From: Chryseobacterium flavum
Lineage (GTDB): Bacteria > Bacteroidota > Bacteroidia > Flavobacteriales > Weeksellaceae
NCBI RefSeq assembly: GCF_003385595.1
Contig: NZ_QNUE01000011.1
Span: 1 to 64,000 of the forward strand
DNA: 64,000 nt
Direction of reading: 5' to 3'
A model generated the notes under the pieces. It did no database searches and was not told where the DNA came from. It saw only the letters and a program-made list of their open reading frames with translations. Position 1 is the first letter of the stretch. Every line of letters starts with the position of its first letter. Below, piece after piece: positions 56,682-64,000 of this stretch. Both the position numbers and the translations under genes were made by a program.

Positions 56682-57524
56682 TTAAGAGAAGGTTTCAAAT
56701 TTTTCTCCGTCAAAACTTGCAAAAACCATAGTAGGATAGGAGTCCTGGTGATACATATTTCCATTTTTATCAATTGCAATGGCCCCTGCAAACCCCTGAA
56801 TGACTTTAAGTTCGTCAAAAGTTTTGTGAAAAGCATTTTCCAGACTCATTCCGTCTGTTACTCTCGTTACAATTTTAGCGGCAGTAGCATTGCTTACAAT
56901 ATCTTCACCTACTCCTGTACAACTTACTGCACAAAAAGAATTGGCATAGTTTCCCGCTACAGTGGCAGAATCTGAAATTCTTCCCGGAATTTCAAAGCCT
57001 TTTCCTCCTGTAGAAGTAGCAACAGCCAGTTTTCCGCTTTTATCAATGGCTACACAGCCTACTGTGCCTTTACCTCCACTACTCAGCTTTGCTTCATATT
57101 CTTTTCTTCTCTGTGGGATTTCAGTAGAAAAATCCTCAAATCCATGTTCAGCAGCATATTTTTTTGCACCGTTTCCTCCTAAAACCCTGTCATCTTCACT
57201 TATAAGACTTTTTGCAACAAAAATAGGGTTCCTGACATCCTGAATATTGATCACTCCGCTTAATTTCTGTGTTTCACCATCCATAATTGCGGCGCTCATA
57301 CGGATAATACCATCACTTTGAATCTGCGAGCCTGTTCCCGCATTATACAGCGGATCGTCTTCCAAAAGAGAAACGGCATAGGCCACCGTATCGAAAGCTG
57401 AATGGGTTTGAAGGTATTCAAAAGCTTTTTGAGCGATACTTTTTAAGGAGTTCTGTTTGGCCGTTTTTACTTTGTGGCTTTGGTCACTTTCAGAGAAAAA
57501 GCCACCATGGATGATAATTTTCAT
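56682..57524 (-). CDS. iaaA: Isoaspartyl peptidase / plant-type L-asparaginase, 280 aa
   Basis: An Ntn hydrolase with NAGTG at 61-65, the self-cleaving nucleophile T154 in GKGTVGCVAI, and STGG at 171-174. Autocleavage before T154 gives alpha and beta chains. The enzyme hydrolyses beta-aspartyl dipeptides. Beside a cyanophycinase this is the second step of cyanophycin breakdown: beta-Asp-Arg to aspartate and arginine. A terminator separates it from cphB on the same strand. Confidence 0.9.
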   Translation of the reverse strand: MKIIIHGGFFSESDQSHKVKTAKQNSLKSIAQKAFEYLQTHSAFDTVAYAVSLLEDDPLYNAGTGSQIQSDGIIRMSAAIMDGETQKLSGVINIQDVRNPIFVAKSLISEDDRVLGGNGAKKYAAEHGFEDFSTEIPQRRKEYEAKLSSGGKGTVGCVAIDKSGKLAVATSTGGKGFEIPGRISDSATVAGNYANSFCAVSCTGVGEDIVSNATAAKIVTRVTDGMSLENAFHKTFDELKVIQGFAGAIAIDKNGNMYHQDSYPTMVFASFDGEKFETFS

Positions 57525-57605
57525 AAATATAGTTTGATAAATGATATTCTTCTACGAAGTTAATTTATAAATTTCAAAAACTCTAACACTAAAACACAAC
57601 CTAAA

Positions 57606-57634
57606 AACAAAAAAATGAAACCGAAGTCTCATTT
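57606..57634 (-). terminator. Terminator of cphB
   Basis: Minus-strand stem AAATGAGAC with GTTTCATTT (one G/T wobble) around a TTCG tetraloop, then a T tract. Confidence 0.85.
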
Positions 57635-57660
57635 TTATATTTATAGTCATATTTTATCAG

Positions 57661-58551
57661 CTATTTATCCTGCGGGATAGGGTTGAACTGAGAGTTTTCT
57701 ATTGTCAGTGTTTTGGTGGTAAGGTCATAATGATCATTCATAGACATCACATGAACTGTTAAATTATCAATAGAAATTGGCTCTCCAAGATTGATATTTG
57801 TAAGGTTAGTATCTTTAATGAATCTTCCGTCTACCAGAATAACAAGGCCTGAACCCACTGCTGTCATAACGTCATTATGGATGAAGAGTCCGGTATCTTC
57901 TCCCAGCCCGATTCCCAGTGTTCTTGGATTATTAACTACTGCCTGAAAAAGTCTTCCGATCCTTCCCCGTTGTACAAAATGGGTATCAATAATCACATTG
58001 TCTATTAAGCCCAGCCCCTGTGTCGTTTTGATTTCTCCTTTTAAAAGGGCTTCGGAGCTGCTTCCCTGGTAGATCATATTTTCAGAGGCGGCGGCGGCTC
58101 CCGCAGAAGTTCCCGAATAAATAAAATCCTGTTCCTGATATTTTAATAAAACGGTATCGTGAAATCTTGTACCTCCAAGAATAGACGTTAATCTCAGCTG
58201 ATCACCTCCAGTGAACATCATAACGTCTGCAGCATTAGCTCTGGCAACCATAGCATCAGAATTAGCTTCTTCACGGTTATGAATATCGAGGATATTAACA
58301 TTCCTGGCTCCAAGGAATTCAAATGCTTTTTTATATTCGGTACCTACGATCTGTGGAATTTGAGAAGCCGTTGTTACAATTTCGATGACAGAATTTTCTT
58401 TATGCTTTGATTCATTAATGATCTTTCTTAAAATTCCGCGTTCAAAAAAATTAAGGTTCTTTTCGATATTCTGATCATAATCGGTTTCCGCAAAGCTGCC
58501 TTTATTTACAGCTCCCCCAATAACTATTAATTTTCCAACAGGTTTCGTCAT
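57661..58551 (-). CDS. cphB: Cyanophycinase, 296 aa
   Basis: Peptidase S51 with nucleophile S149 in YSGTSAGAAAAS, the FTGGDQLRL loop at 113-121, and VIIDTHFVQRGRIGRL supplying the histidine region. It cuts cyanophycin, a polymer of aspartate with arginine side chains, into beta-Asp-Arg dipeptides. There is no signal peptide, so this is the intracellular form. It diverges from cphA, the usual pairing of synthesis and breakdown genes. Confidence 0.94.
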   Translation of the reverse strand: MTKPVGKLIVIGGAVNKGSFAETDYDQNIEKNLNFFERGILRKIINESKHKENSVIEIVTTASQIPQIVGTEYKKAFEFLGARNVNILDIHNREEANSDAMVARANAADVMMFTGGDQLRLTSILGGTRFHDTVLLKYQEQDFIYSGTSAGAAAASENMIYQGSSSEALLKGEIKTTQGLGLIDNVIIDTHFVQRGRIGRLFQAVVNNPRTLGIGLGEDTGLFIHNDVMTAVGSGLVILVDGRFIKDTNLTNINLGEPISIDNLTVHVMSMNDHYDLTTKTLTIENSQFNPIPQDK

Positions 58552-58697
58552 GGTACAAAATTAAAAAATAATTAACATTCCCTGGCTAAATTCGTGCCAT
58601 CTTTAGTTGATTTTTAATGTTTTAGAAATGTTAATTAAAATTAATATTTTTTTAATAAATCTTTAAATGTGGTATAGTTTTGTTTGGGGTTTTACAT

Positions 58698-58705
58698 TAT
58701 CTTTG
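58698..58705 (+). promoter_or_regulatory. -7 element of cphA
   Basis: TATCTTTG, a match to TAnnTTTG, 44 bp before the cphA ATG. TTTG motifs lie upstream, but none at 19-20 bp. Confidence 0.5.
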
Positions 58706-58749
58706 ATTTGAAAACGAGTTATTGTTAACTGTAAAAATGCCAACAGACT

Positions 58750-61380
58750 ATGAAAATTGAAAAGATTCAGGCACTACGTGGTCCTAACATCTGGAGCATC
58801 AGAAGAAAAAAACTGATACAGATGAGATTAGACCTTGAGGACATGGAGAATTATCCTACCAATAAAATAGATGGGTTCAGGGAGAGGATTGAAAAGCTCC
58901 TTCCATCATTGATTACGCACCGATGCTCGGAGGGGGTAGAAGGTGGTTTTTTCCATAGGGTAGAAACAGGAACCTGGATGGGACACGTCATTGAGCATAT
59001 TGCATTGGAAATCCAGACATTAGCCGGTATGGATGTAGGTTTTGGAAGAACTCGCGAAACAAAAACTCCGGGAGTATATAATGTTGTATTCAATTACATT
59101 GAAGAAAATGCCGGGATCTATGCAGCTGAAGAAGCAGTGAAAATTGCTGAAGCTCTTATCGAAGGTAAAGAATATGATTTGAATGCCTGTATTCTAAAAT
59201 TAAAAGAGATCAGGGAACGTGTCCGCCTCGGGCCTTCTACAGGAAGTATTGTGGAAGAAGCGGCCTCTCGTAAAATTCCGTGGATCAGATTGGGTACCAA
59301 TTCTCTGGTACAATTAGGTTATGGAGTGAATCAGCAAAGGTTTCAGGCTACGATTACCGGGAAAACAAGTTCTATTGCCGTTGATATCGCCTGTAATAAA
59401 GAATTAACCAAAAGAATGCTTCATGATGCCGCTATTCCGGTTCCGATTGGTGATCTGGTAGTAGATGAGGAAGGTTTAAACGATGTGATCAGGAAAATAG
59501 GTTATCCTATTGTGTTGAAACCTTTGGATGGTAACCATGGAAAAGGCTCTTCCATTAACGTGAACGATTGGGATGCTGCTAAAATAGGGTTGGAACATGC
59601 TCAGAAATATTCAAGAAAAGTAATTGTTGAAAAATATATCACCGGGTATGATTTCCGTATACTGGTAATTGATAATAAAATGGTGGCAGCTGCAAGAAGA
59701 GTTCCTGCCCATGTTGTTGGAGACGGGGAATTAAGCCTGCAACAGCTTATCGAAAAAGAAAATAAAGATCCAAGAAGAGGTTATGGGCATGAAAATGTCC
59801 TTACGGAAATTGAGATAGATAAAGATACCCTGGAGTTGCTTGATAAACTTCATTATACTTTAGAAACAATCCCTCAAAAGGGAGAAGTGGTGTATCTGAA
59901 ATCAACAGCCAATCTTTCAACAGGCGGAACATCCATTGATGTAACAGATATGGTGCACCCGGAAAATATCACGATGGCGGAAAGAATTTCCAAAATTATA
60001 GGACTTGATGTCTGTGGTATTGATGTAATGGCAGAGAATTTAACCCAGCCTTTAAAAGAAAGCGGAGGTGCAATTATTGAAGTCAATGCCGCACCGGGTT
60101 TCAGAATGCACCTGGCACCCAGTGAAGGGTTACCAAGAAACGTGGCTGCACCGGTGGTTGACATGCTTTATCCTCAAGGAAAACCTTTTACCATCCCAAT
60201 TATTGCAGTCACAGGAACCAATGGGAAAACAACAACGACAAGGCTTATTTCACATATTGTAAAAAGTAACGGTTACAGAGTCGGTTTCACAACATCGGAT
60301 GGAATCTATATTCAAAATACCATGCTGTCTAAAGGTGATACTACCGGTCCGCTTTCAGCAGAATTTATACTGAAAGACCCTACTGTTGAATTTGCTGTAC
60401 TGGAAACAGCCAGAGGTGGAATCCTGCGTTCAGGACTGGGTTTTTCACAATGTGATATCGGAGTTCTTACCAATATTGAAGAAGATCATCTGGGAATGAA
60501 TGATATTCATAATTTAAGAGATCTTACCAAAGTAAAACGGGTGGTGCTGGACAGTGTGAAGAAGAATGGATGGAGTGTGCTGAATGCTGACAATGAATAC
60601 TCCATGAAGATCGTTAATGATCTGGATTGTAATGTGGCTATTTTCAGTATGGATGAAAAGAACCCTCATATTGTAAAATTTGCCAGAGAAGGAAGGATCA
60701 CTTGCGTTTATGAAGAGGGTTTTGTAACCATTAAAAAAGGTGATTGGAAAATCAGAATCGGAAAAGCAAAGGATTTCCCGATTACGATGGAAGGAAAGGC
60801 CAGGTTTATGATTGAGAACGTATTGGCGGCCAGTTTGGCAAGTTATCTGTATGGATTCGGCATTGAGGACATTTCCAATTCTTTGAGAACCTTTATTCCA
60901 AGTGCCCAGCTTACTCCTGGAAGATTGAATGTTTTTAAATTCAAAAACTTTAAAGTGCTGATCGACTTTGCCCACAATCCTGCAGGATATGAAGCTATTG
61001 AAGATTATTTGAAAAATGTTGAATCTGTAAAGAAAATCGGAATTATTTCCGGTGTTGGAGACAGGAGAGACAACGATATCAGAGAATGTGGTAAAATTGC
61101 AGGGAGAATGTTTGATCACATCATCATCCGAAACGAAAAGCACCTTCGTGGAAGAACTGAAGAAGAAATTAATGGATTGATTATCGAAGGAATGCAATCT
61201 TCAGGGAAAGATGTCAGTTATGAAATTATTCCAAAAGAAATAGAAGCATTGAAACATGCTATAGGAATGGCAGAAGAGGGAACTTTTATCACGGCTTTAA
61301 GTGATGTTATTTCCAATGCTATTGATCTGGTTCAGGAATATCAGGCGCGGGAGCTTCTGGAAGATGATAAAAATATATAG
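58750..61380 (+). CDS. cphA: Cyanophycin synthetase, 876 aa
   Basis: Three parts as in CphA1: an N-terminal domain (about 1-160, starting KIEKIQALRGPNIWSIRRKK), an ATP-grasp domain (about 210-480, with IGYPIVLKPLDGNHGKGSS and GAIIEVNAAPGFRMH), and a Mur-ligase-like domain with P-loop TGTNGKTTTT at 488-497. The grasp domain adds aspartate to the backbone and the Mur part adds arginine to its side chain, each using ATP. It makes a nitrogen and carbon storage polymer. Length of 876 is normal. It diverges from cphB and ends in a terminator. Confidence 0.96.
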   Translation: MKIEKIQALRGPNIWSIRRKKLIQMRLDLEDMENYPTNKIDGFRERIEKLLPSLITHRCSEGVEGGFFHRVETGTWMGHVIEHIALEIQTLAGMDVGFGRTRETKTPGVYNVVFNYIEENAGIYAAEEAVKIAEALIEGKEYDLNACILKLKEIRERVRLGPSTGSIVEEAASRKIPWIRLGTNSLVQLGYGVNQQRFQATITGKTSSIAVDIACNKELTKRMLHDAAIPVPIGDLVVDEEGLNDVIRKIGYPIVLKPLDGNHGKGSSINVNDWDAAKIGLEHAQKYSRKVIVEKYITGYDFRILVIDNKMVAAARRVPAHVVGDGELSLQQLIEKENKDPRRGYGHENVLTEIEIDKDTLELLDKLHYTLETIPQKGEVVYLKSTANLSTGGTSIDVTDMVHPENITMAERISKIIGLDVCGIDVMAENLTQPLKESGGAIIEVNAAPGFRMHLAPSEGLPRNVAAPVVDMLYPQGKPFTIPIIAVTGTNGKTTTTRLISHIVKSNGYRVGFTTSDGIYIQNTMLSKGDTTGPLSAEFILKDPTVEFAVLETARGGILRSGLGFSQCDIGVLTNIEEDHLGMNDIHNLRDLTKVKRVVLDSVKKNGWSVLNADNEYSMKIVNDLDCNVAIFSMDEKNPHIVKFAREGRITCVYEEGFVTIKKGDWKIRIGKAKDFPITMEGKARFMIENVLAASLASYLYGFGIEDISNSLRTFIPSAQLTPGRLNVFKFKNFKVLIDFAHNPAGYEAIEDYLKNVESVKKIGIISGVGDRRDNDIRECGKIAGRMFDHIIIRNEKHLRGRTEEEINGLIIEGMQSSGKDVSYEIIPKEIEALKHAIGMAEEGTFITALSDVISNAIDLVQEYQARELLEDDKNI

Positions 61381-61539
61381 AAAACCTCCGGAATTTCCGG
61401 AGGTTTTGTTTTTATAAGTTTTCCCTGGTTGTTTTGATACTCTGCATTTTTTAAGATAAAAATACAGCGGGATAAGTTCTAATCTAAGTGTTAAGATGTT
61501 GTTGTCAAATTCAGCGAAACGTGTTGATGTTTCTTCCAT
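61297..61539 (-). CDS. Doubtful small ORF, 80 aa, downstream of the ATP-grasp-like gene
   Basis: Starts with ATG at 61539, 25 bp after the stop of the 61565 gene on the same strand. The first 35 residues (MEETSTRFAEFDNNILTLRL, then LIPLYFYLKK) look like a plausible peptide, but the frame then runs through the cphA terminator and the end of cphA, where the sequence is not protein-like. It may be a truncated gene, a short peptide gene that really ends by frameshift, or chance. Confidence 0.2.
   Translation of the reverse strand: MEETSTRFAEFDNNILTLRLELIPLYFYLKKCRVSKQPGKTYKNKTSGNSGGFLYIFIIFQKLPRLIFLNQINSIGNNIT
61381..61413 (+). terminator. Intrinsic terminator of cphA
   Basis: A 13-bp perfect stem (AAAACCTCCGGAA with TTCCGGAGGTTTT) around a single T, then T residues, starting right after the stop. 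Confidence 0.9.
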
Positions 61540-61564
61540 GTATTATTAGTTTTTTATAATTTAT

Positions 61565-62743
61565 TTATCCAAAAAAAGCATTTGAACTCCCGATCCAGAT
61601 AGCATCTTTTTTATTGAAATCTACATTTACCATTGCGGCTTTTGTCATTCTTCCCAGGTTCTCCAATAGGATAGGGTACTCATCATTTTCCCGCCAAATA
61701 TATAGCAATCGGATCTCTGCTTTTGAGAATTCCCTGTTGATATCTTCAAAAAGCGGCTCATAGTTTACTTTTCTCTGGAGAATATAGTTTTCCTTATCTT
61801 TAATAGCACTTGTAATTTCTATTGTCGGATTCAGATTGACTCCGCTTCCAGCAAATGAAAACAATGGTTTTAATACAAAATTTTCAAGGCTTTCATGCTC
61901 CGGGAATTCATGCAGAAAGTAACTCTTTGGAACAAATTGATGCTTCAGTAAAGGTAACAGGAATTTTGAGATTTTAAAGAACCAGTTCGGGTGCGTGATC
62001 CACTTGACATCCACTTCCTCTCGGAAATCAAATTCTGTTTTCAGATCAGGAATATTATCCAGTTCATCAAAGATGACACGGTTATAGATTCTCTTGATTT
62101 CTGTATGCTTTTCATCATTTTCATAATACAGCTTTAGGCCTTCTTTCTTTACTTTCGTCAGGCATACGGTTTTTATGCCCAGTAATTTCTCTGTTAGGGA
62201 AAAATCAATAGCTGTTTTTTGTTTTTCCGGAAAGATTTCAAGAAGGATGACATTTTCAGGATTTTCATCTCCTACAATGAGTTCCTTTAAATGGTTTTTA
62301 AATGTTTCATGAGACATTGGATTGCGGATCTCGGAAAGAAAAGGGTAAACTTCACAGTATGTCTCTTCATACACTTTTTGAAAGGCATACAAAGAAGGAA
62401 ATGCCTGAAGCTCGATCAGTTGGGGTTCTATTGCTCCGTTTTCACTTCTGCATATACCAAAATCTATTGTAAAAAAATGTGGTTTATCCGTATCATTGGG
62501 GACCCGGCAGTTATCAGGAATAGCTTTTTGAAGTATTTCTGCCGGCAATGTCTTAATCTGACTGATAATACTCTCACTGGCATCTATGAGTTTACTCTCA
62601 AATTCCTTGGTCAAAAAAATAGGACTTTCTGAGATTCTGAAAGTAGGTTCTATTCCTCCTTTCTTTGCCAATATACCTTTTAGTTGACTGTATTTTTCAT
62701 CCGAAAACTCTTTGTTGAACTGTTTTCTATATTTTGGGATCAT
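61565..62743 (-). CDS. Putative ATP-grasp ligase-like protein, 392 aa
   Basis: Not matched to a named enzyme. The C-terminal third carries segments like the ATP-grasp fold of glutathionylspermidine-synthase-type ligases: FVLKPLFSFAGSGVNL, YILQRKVNYEPLF, EIRLLYIWRENDEYPILLEN and GRMTKAAMVNVDFN. The N-terminal part has FFTIDFGICRSENGAIEPQL. No signal peptide. ATG at 62743 is used rather than a TTG 14 codons earlier. If an ATP-grasp enzyme, it would join a carboxylate to an amine. It faces cphA tail to tail and lies downstream of a glutamine amidotransferase and a carboxylate-amine ligase. Confidence 0.65.
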   Translation of the reverse strand: MIPKYRKQFNKEFSDEKYSQLKGILAKKGGIEPTFRISESPIFLTKEFESKLIDASESIISQIKTLPAEILQKAIPDNCRVPNDTDKPHFFTIDFGICRSENGAIEPQLIELQAFPSLYAFQKVYEETYCEVYPFLSEIRNPMSHETFKNHLKELIVGDENPENVILLEIFPEKQKTAIDFSLTEKLLGIKTVCLTKVKKEGLKLYYENDEKHTEIKRIYNRVIFDELDNIPDLKTEFDFREEVDVKWITHPNWFFKISKFLLPLLKHQFVPKSYFLHEFPEHESLENFVLKPLFSFAGSGVNLNPTIEITSAIKDKENYILQRKVNYEPLFEDINREFSKAEIRLLYIWRENDEYPILLENLGRMTKAAMVNVDFNKKDAIWIGSSNAFFG

Positions 62744-62919
62744 ATTTTTTCTTTTGTGATATTGAAAATCGGACAAAATGCTCAATTCAAAATAATGTAA
62801 CGTAAAAGTTATAAAGCTTTTTTAAAAAACTTTAAGTATACTTCTGAAACAGTTAGTAGTAGCTTAAAAACCAACTTGAATGTTAAAATACTTTTGTGAC
62901 TTTTGTGGTTTGTTTTTAT

Positions 62920-63753
62920 TTAAACTAAAGATTCAATTTCCTTCAAAATGTTTTTTTTTGCAAACTGAAGGAATCTCGGTAGAATCTGGTTTCTTGTCAG
63001 AATAATCTTATCTTCATCATCTATTCTGTCCATCGTTTCAAGATATTTTTCCATTCCGAAGTTTTCAATCATAGCTCCTCTGTTCTTATCGTCTTTAAGA
63101 TTTTCGATTAAAGCCTGAGGGCTGGCTTCGGGATGAAACTGTGTTCCAAATATTTCATCAGAAAAACGGATTGCCATTACGGCTCTCTCCAGATTAATAT
63201 GGGGACGGAATTTTTCAATAGCAGTAATTTTCATGCCCAATTTTTCAAAGCGATCATGATCTGGTTCAATAAACTGGTATGCTCTGGAGTCTACGGCATA
63301 AAACGGATCCTGAAGGTTTGCGAATAAGAATTCATTCGTGCCTTCTTCTGTTTTATGAACAGGCATTACTCCAAAAGAATATGATTTTCTTTTACAGATA
63401 TTCCCCAATTTCCAATGAATACTTGCTAATTGAAAAGAATGGCAGATCAGGAAAAGGTACTTTTTGTCTTTATTATTTTTATTATACTCAAAAATAGTAT
63501 CCAGAAAATCAGCAAATTTGCCTTCCCATTCGAAACCTTCCCTGTGCGGAGTGCCGGGACCTCCCGAAGAAATGAAAATATCAAAATCACCGATTTCGGG
63601 TATCTCATTTTTGAATCTTACATCAAAAGTCTTAATGTCTACATGTTCTTCAGAGTTCTGCCGGAATGCTTCAGAAATTTCTTTAATGTTTCTAAAGCCT
63701 TGATTTACATGATTGTTGTTCATGTCCAGCAGGGCAATTCGAATATCTTTCAT
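62920..63753 (-). CDS. Class I glutamine amidotransferase, 277 aa
   Basis: The GATase triad is C104 in LICHSFQLA (the nucleophile elbow), H207 and E209 in GTQFHPEAS. The oxyanion strand ISSGGPGTPH is at 61-70. Similar to GMP-synthase-type amidotransferase domains but standing alone, as in GuaA-like enzymes that amidate or cut glutamyl bonds. The C-terminal 60 residues are an extra helical part. The carboxylate-amine ligase gene ends 33 bp upstream, so the two are one operon. Substrate unknown. Confidence 0.9.
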   Translation of the reverse strand: MKDIRIALLDMNNNHVNQGFRNIKEISEAFRQNSEEHVDIKTFDVRFKNEIPEIGDFDIFISSGGPGTPHREGFEWEGKFADFLDTIFEYNKNNKDKKYLFLICHSFQLASIHWKLGNICKRKSYSFGVMPVHKTEEGTNEFLFANLQDPFYAVDSRAYQFIEPDHDRFEKLGMKITAIEKFRPHINLERAVMAIRFSDEIFGTQFHPEASPQALIENLKDDKNRGAMIENFGMEKYLETMDRIDDEDKIILTRNQILPRFLQFAKKNILKEIESLV

Positions 63754-63786
63754 TACATCATATTTTTTGTAAAGTTACCAAAAATA

Positions 63787-64000
63787 TTATGAAGCCGGTT
63801 CTCCGTGTGTTATGCCATATTCTGTTTCTGAAATCATATAATCTACCACCTTTGTAAGGTCCCCTGTTTCTTTGAATATCTGAAGCTGACGGTCAGCTCC
63901 CGTTCCGTTTTCCAGAATTTTCCAGGCATATTCAACTTCTTTTCTGCATCCCAGATCATCTACCACATCATCAATAAATTCCAAAAGTTCTTTTAACAAG
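63787..64000 (-). CDS. Carboxylate-amine ligase, YbdK/GCS2 type, C-terminal end only
   Basis: Only the last 70 or so codons are in the window; the gene continues past position 64000. The sequence FIDDVVDDLGCRKEVEYAWK, GTGADRQLQIFKETGDLTKV and VVDYMISETEYGI fits the end of YbdK-family (GCS2, COG2170) glutamate-cysteine-ligase-like enzymes. These link an amine to a carboxylate using ATP, with weak gamma-glutamylcysteine activity in E. coli. First of the operon seen here with the glutamine amidotransferase. Confidence 0.75.
   Translation of the reverse strand, partial: LLKELLEFIDDVVDDLGCRKEVEYAWKILENGTGADRQLQIFKETGDLTKVVDYMISETEYGITHGEPAS

Noticed and set aside
60514..61197. Minus-strand ORF of 227 aa inside cphA
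   Set aside because: cphA is a full-length recognised enzyme in the other strand; the shadow has a low-complexity, phenylalanine- and serine-rich sequence.

Overview
The window comes from a low-GC Bacteroidota chromosome of the Flavobacteriia, most like Chryseobacterium or a close Weeksellaceae relative. The reasons are the type IX secretion (type B) C-terminal domain, a GLPGLI-family protein, BlaR1-like M56 peptidase, DUF and TPR proteins typical of this group, almost no Shine-Dalgarno sequences, and promoters of the Bacteroidota form (TTG / 19-20 bp / TAnnTTTG). No phage, insertion sequence, CRISPR array or rRNA was seen. Most of the window is ordinary chromosome.

Layout. 1-1130: a tandem array of at least ten initiator tRNA genes (tRNA-fMet, CAT) on an exact 111-bp period, ending in an intrinsic terminator; the array probably starts before the window. 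1160-3649: a small Ada-type metal-binding protein and a 2OG-Fe(II) oxygenase, a GNAT acetyltransferase and a secreted hypothetical protein. 3887-7170: a BlaI/BlaR1-like regulatory pair with a promoter-overlapping operator, then a GLPGLI protein. 7306-13538: sugar O-acetyltransferase, transaldolase-like aldolase, YdeI/OmdA protein with a promoter that implies a leaderless mRNA, TPR protein, PepE, PBP4-type D-Ala-D-Ala carboxypeptidase and an orphan histidine kinase. 13602-21733: M61 and M1 peptidases, TatC, KdsD, RecQ. 21933-27292: glycosyltransferase, small proteins, cupin, dihydrolipoyl dehydrogenase, CvfB-like protein. 27330-31235: a 1301-residue secreted T9SS type B protein. 31412-37709: a TetR regulator and an RND tripartite efflux operon.

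37956-44608: two tandem secreted paralogues of unknown function, then a TPR / WG-SEL1 gene pair. 44833-49267: small membrane proteins, NUDIX hydrolase and a tight four-gene operon (ureohydrolase, HPP protein, zinc ribbon, SDR39U1-like epimerase). 49435-56581: O-methyltransferase, short SSB, stand-alone HRDC protein, HisS, two tandem zinc-ribbon/PH/SHOCT paralogues, GNAT, methyltransferase and a YtxH-like protein. 56682-64000: a cyanophycin locus (isoaspartyl peptidase, cyanophycinase, cyanophycin synthetase) facing a run of putative ligase genes on the opposite strand (ATP-grasp-like protein, class I glutamine amidotransferase and the end of a YbdK/GCS2-type carboxylate-amine ligase).

The two most interesting regions are the initiator tRNA array and the right-hand cyanophycin/ligase neighbourhood, where synthesis and breakdown of the Asp-Arg polymer sit beside three enzymes that could build a further amide- or peptide-linked product. 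All family calls rest on reading motifs in the translated sequence; no database search was possible.
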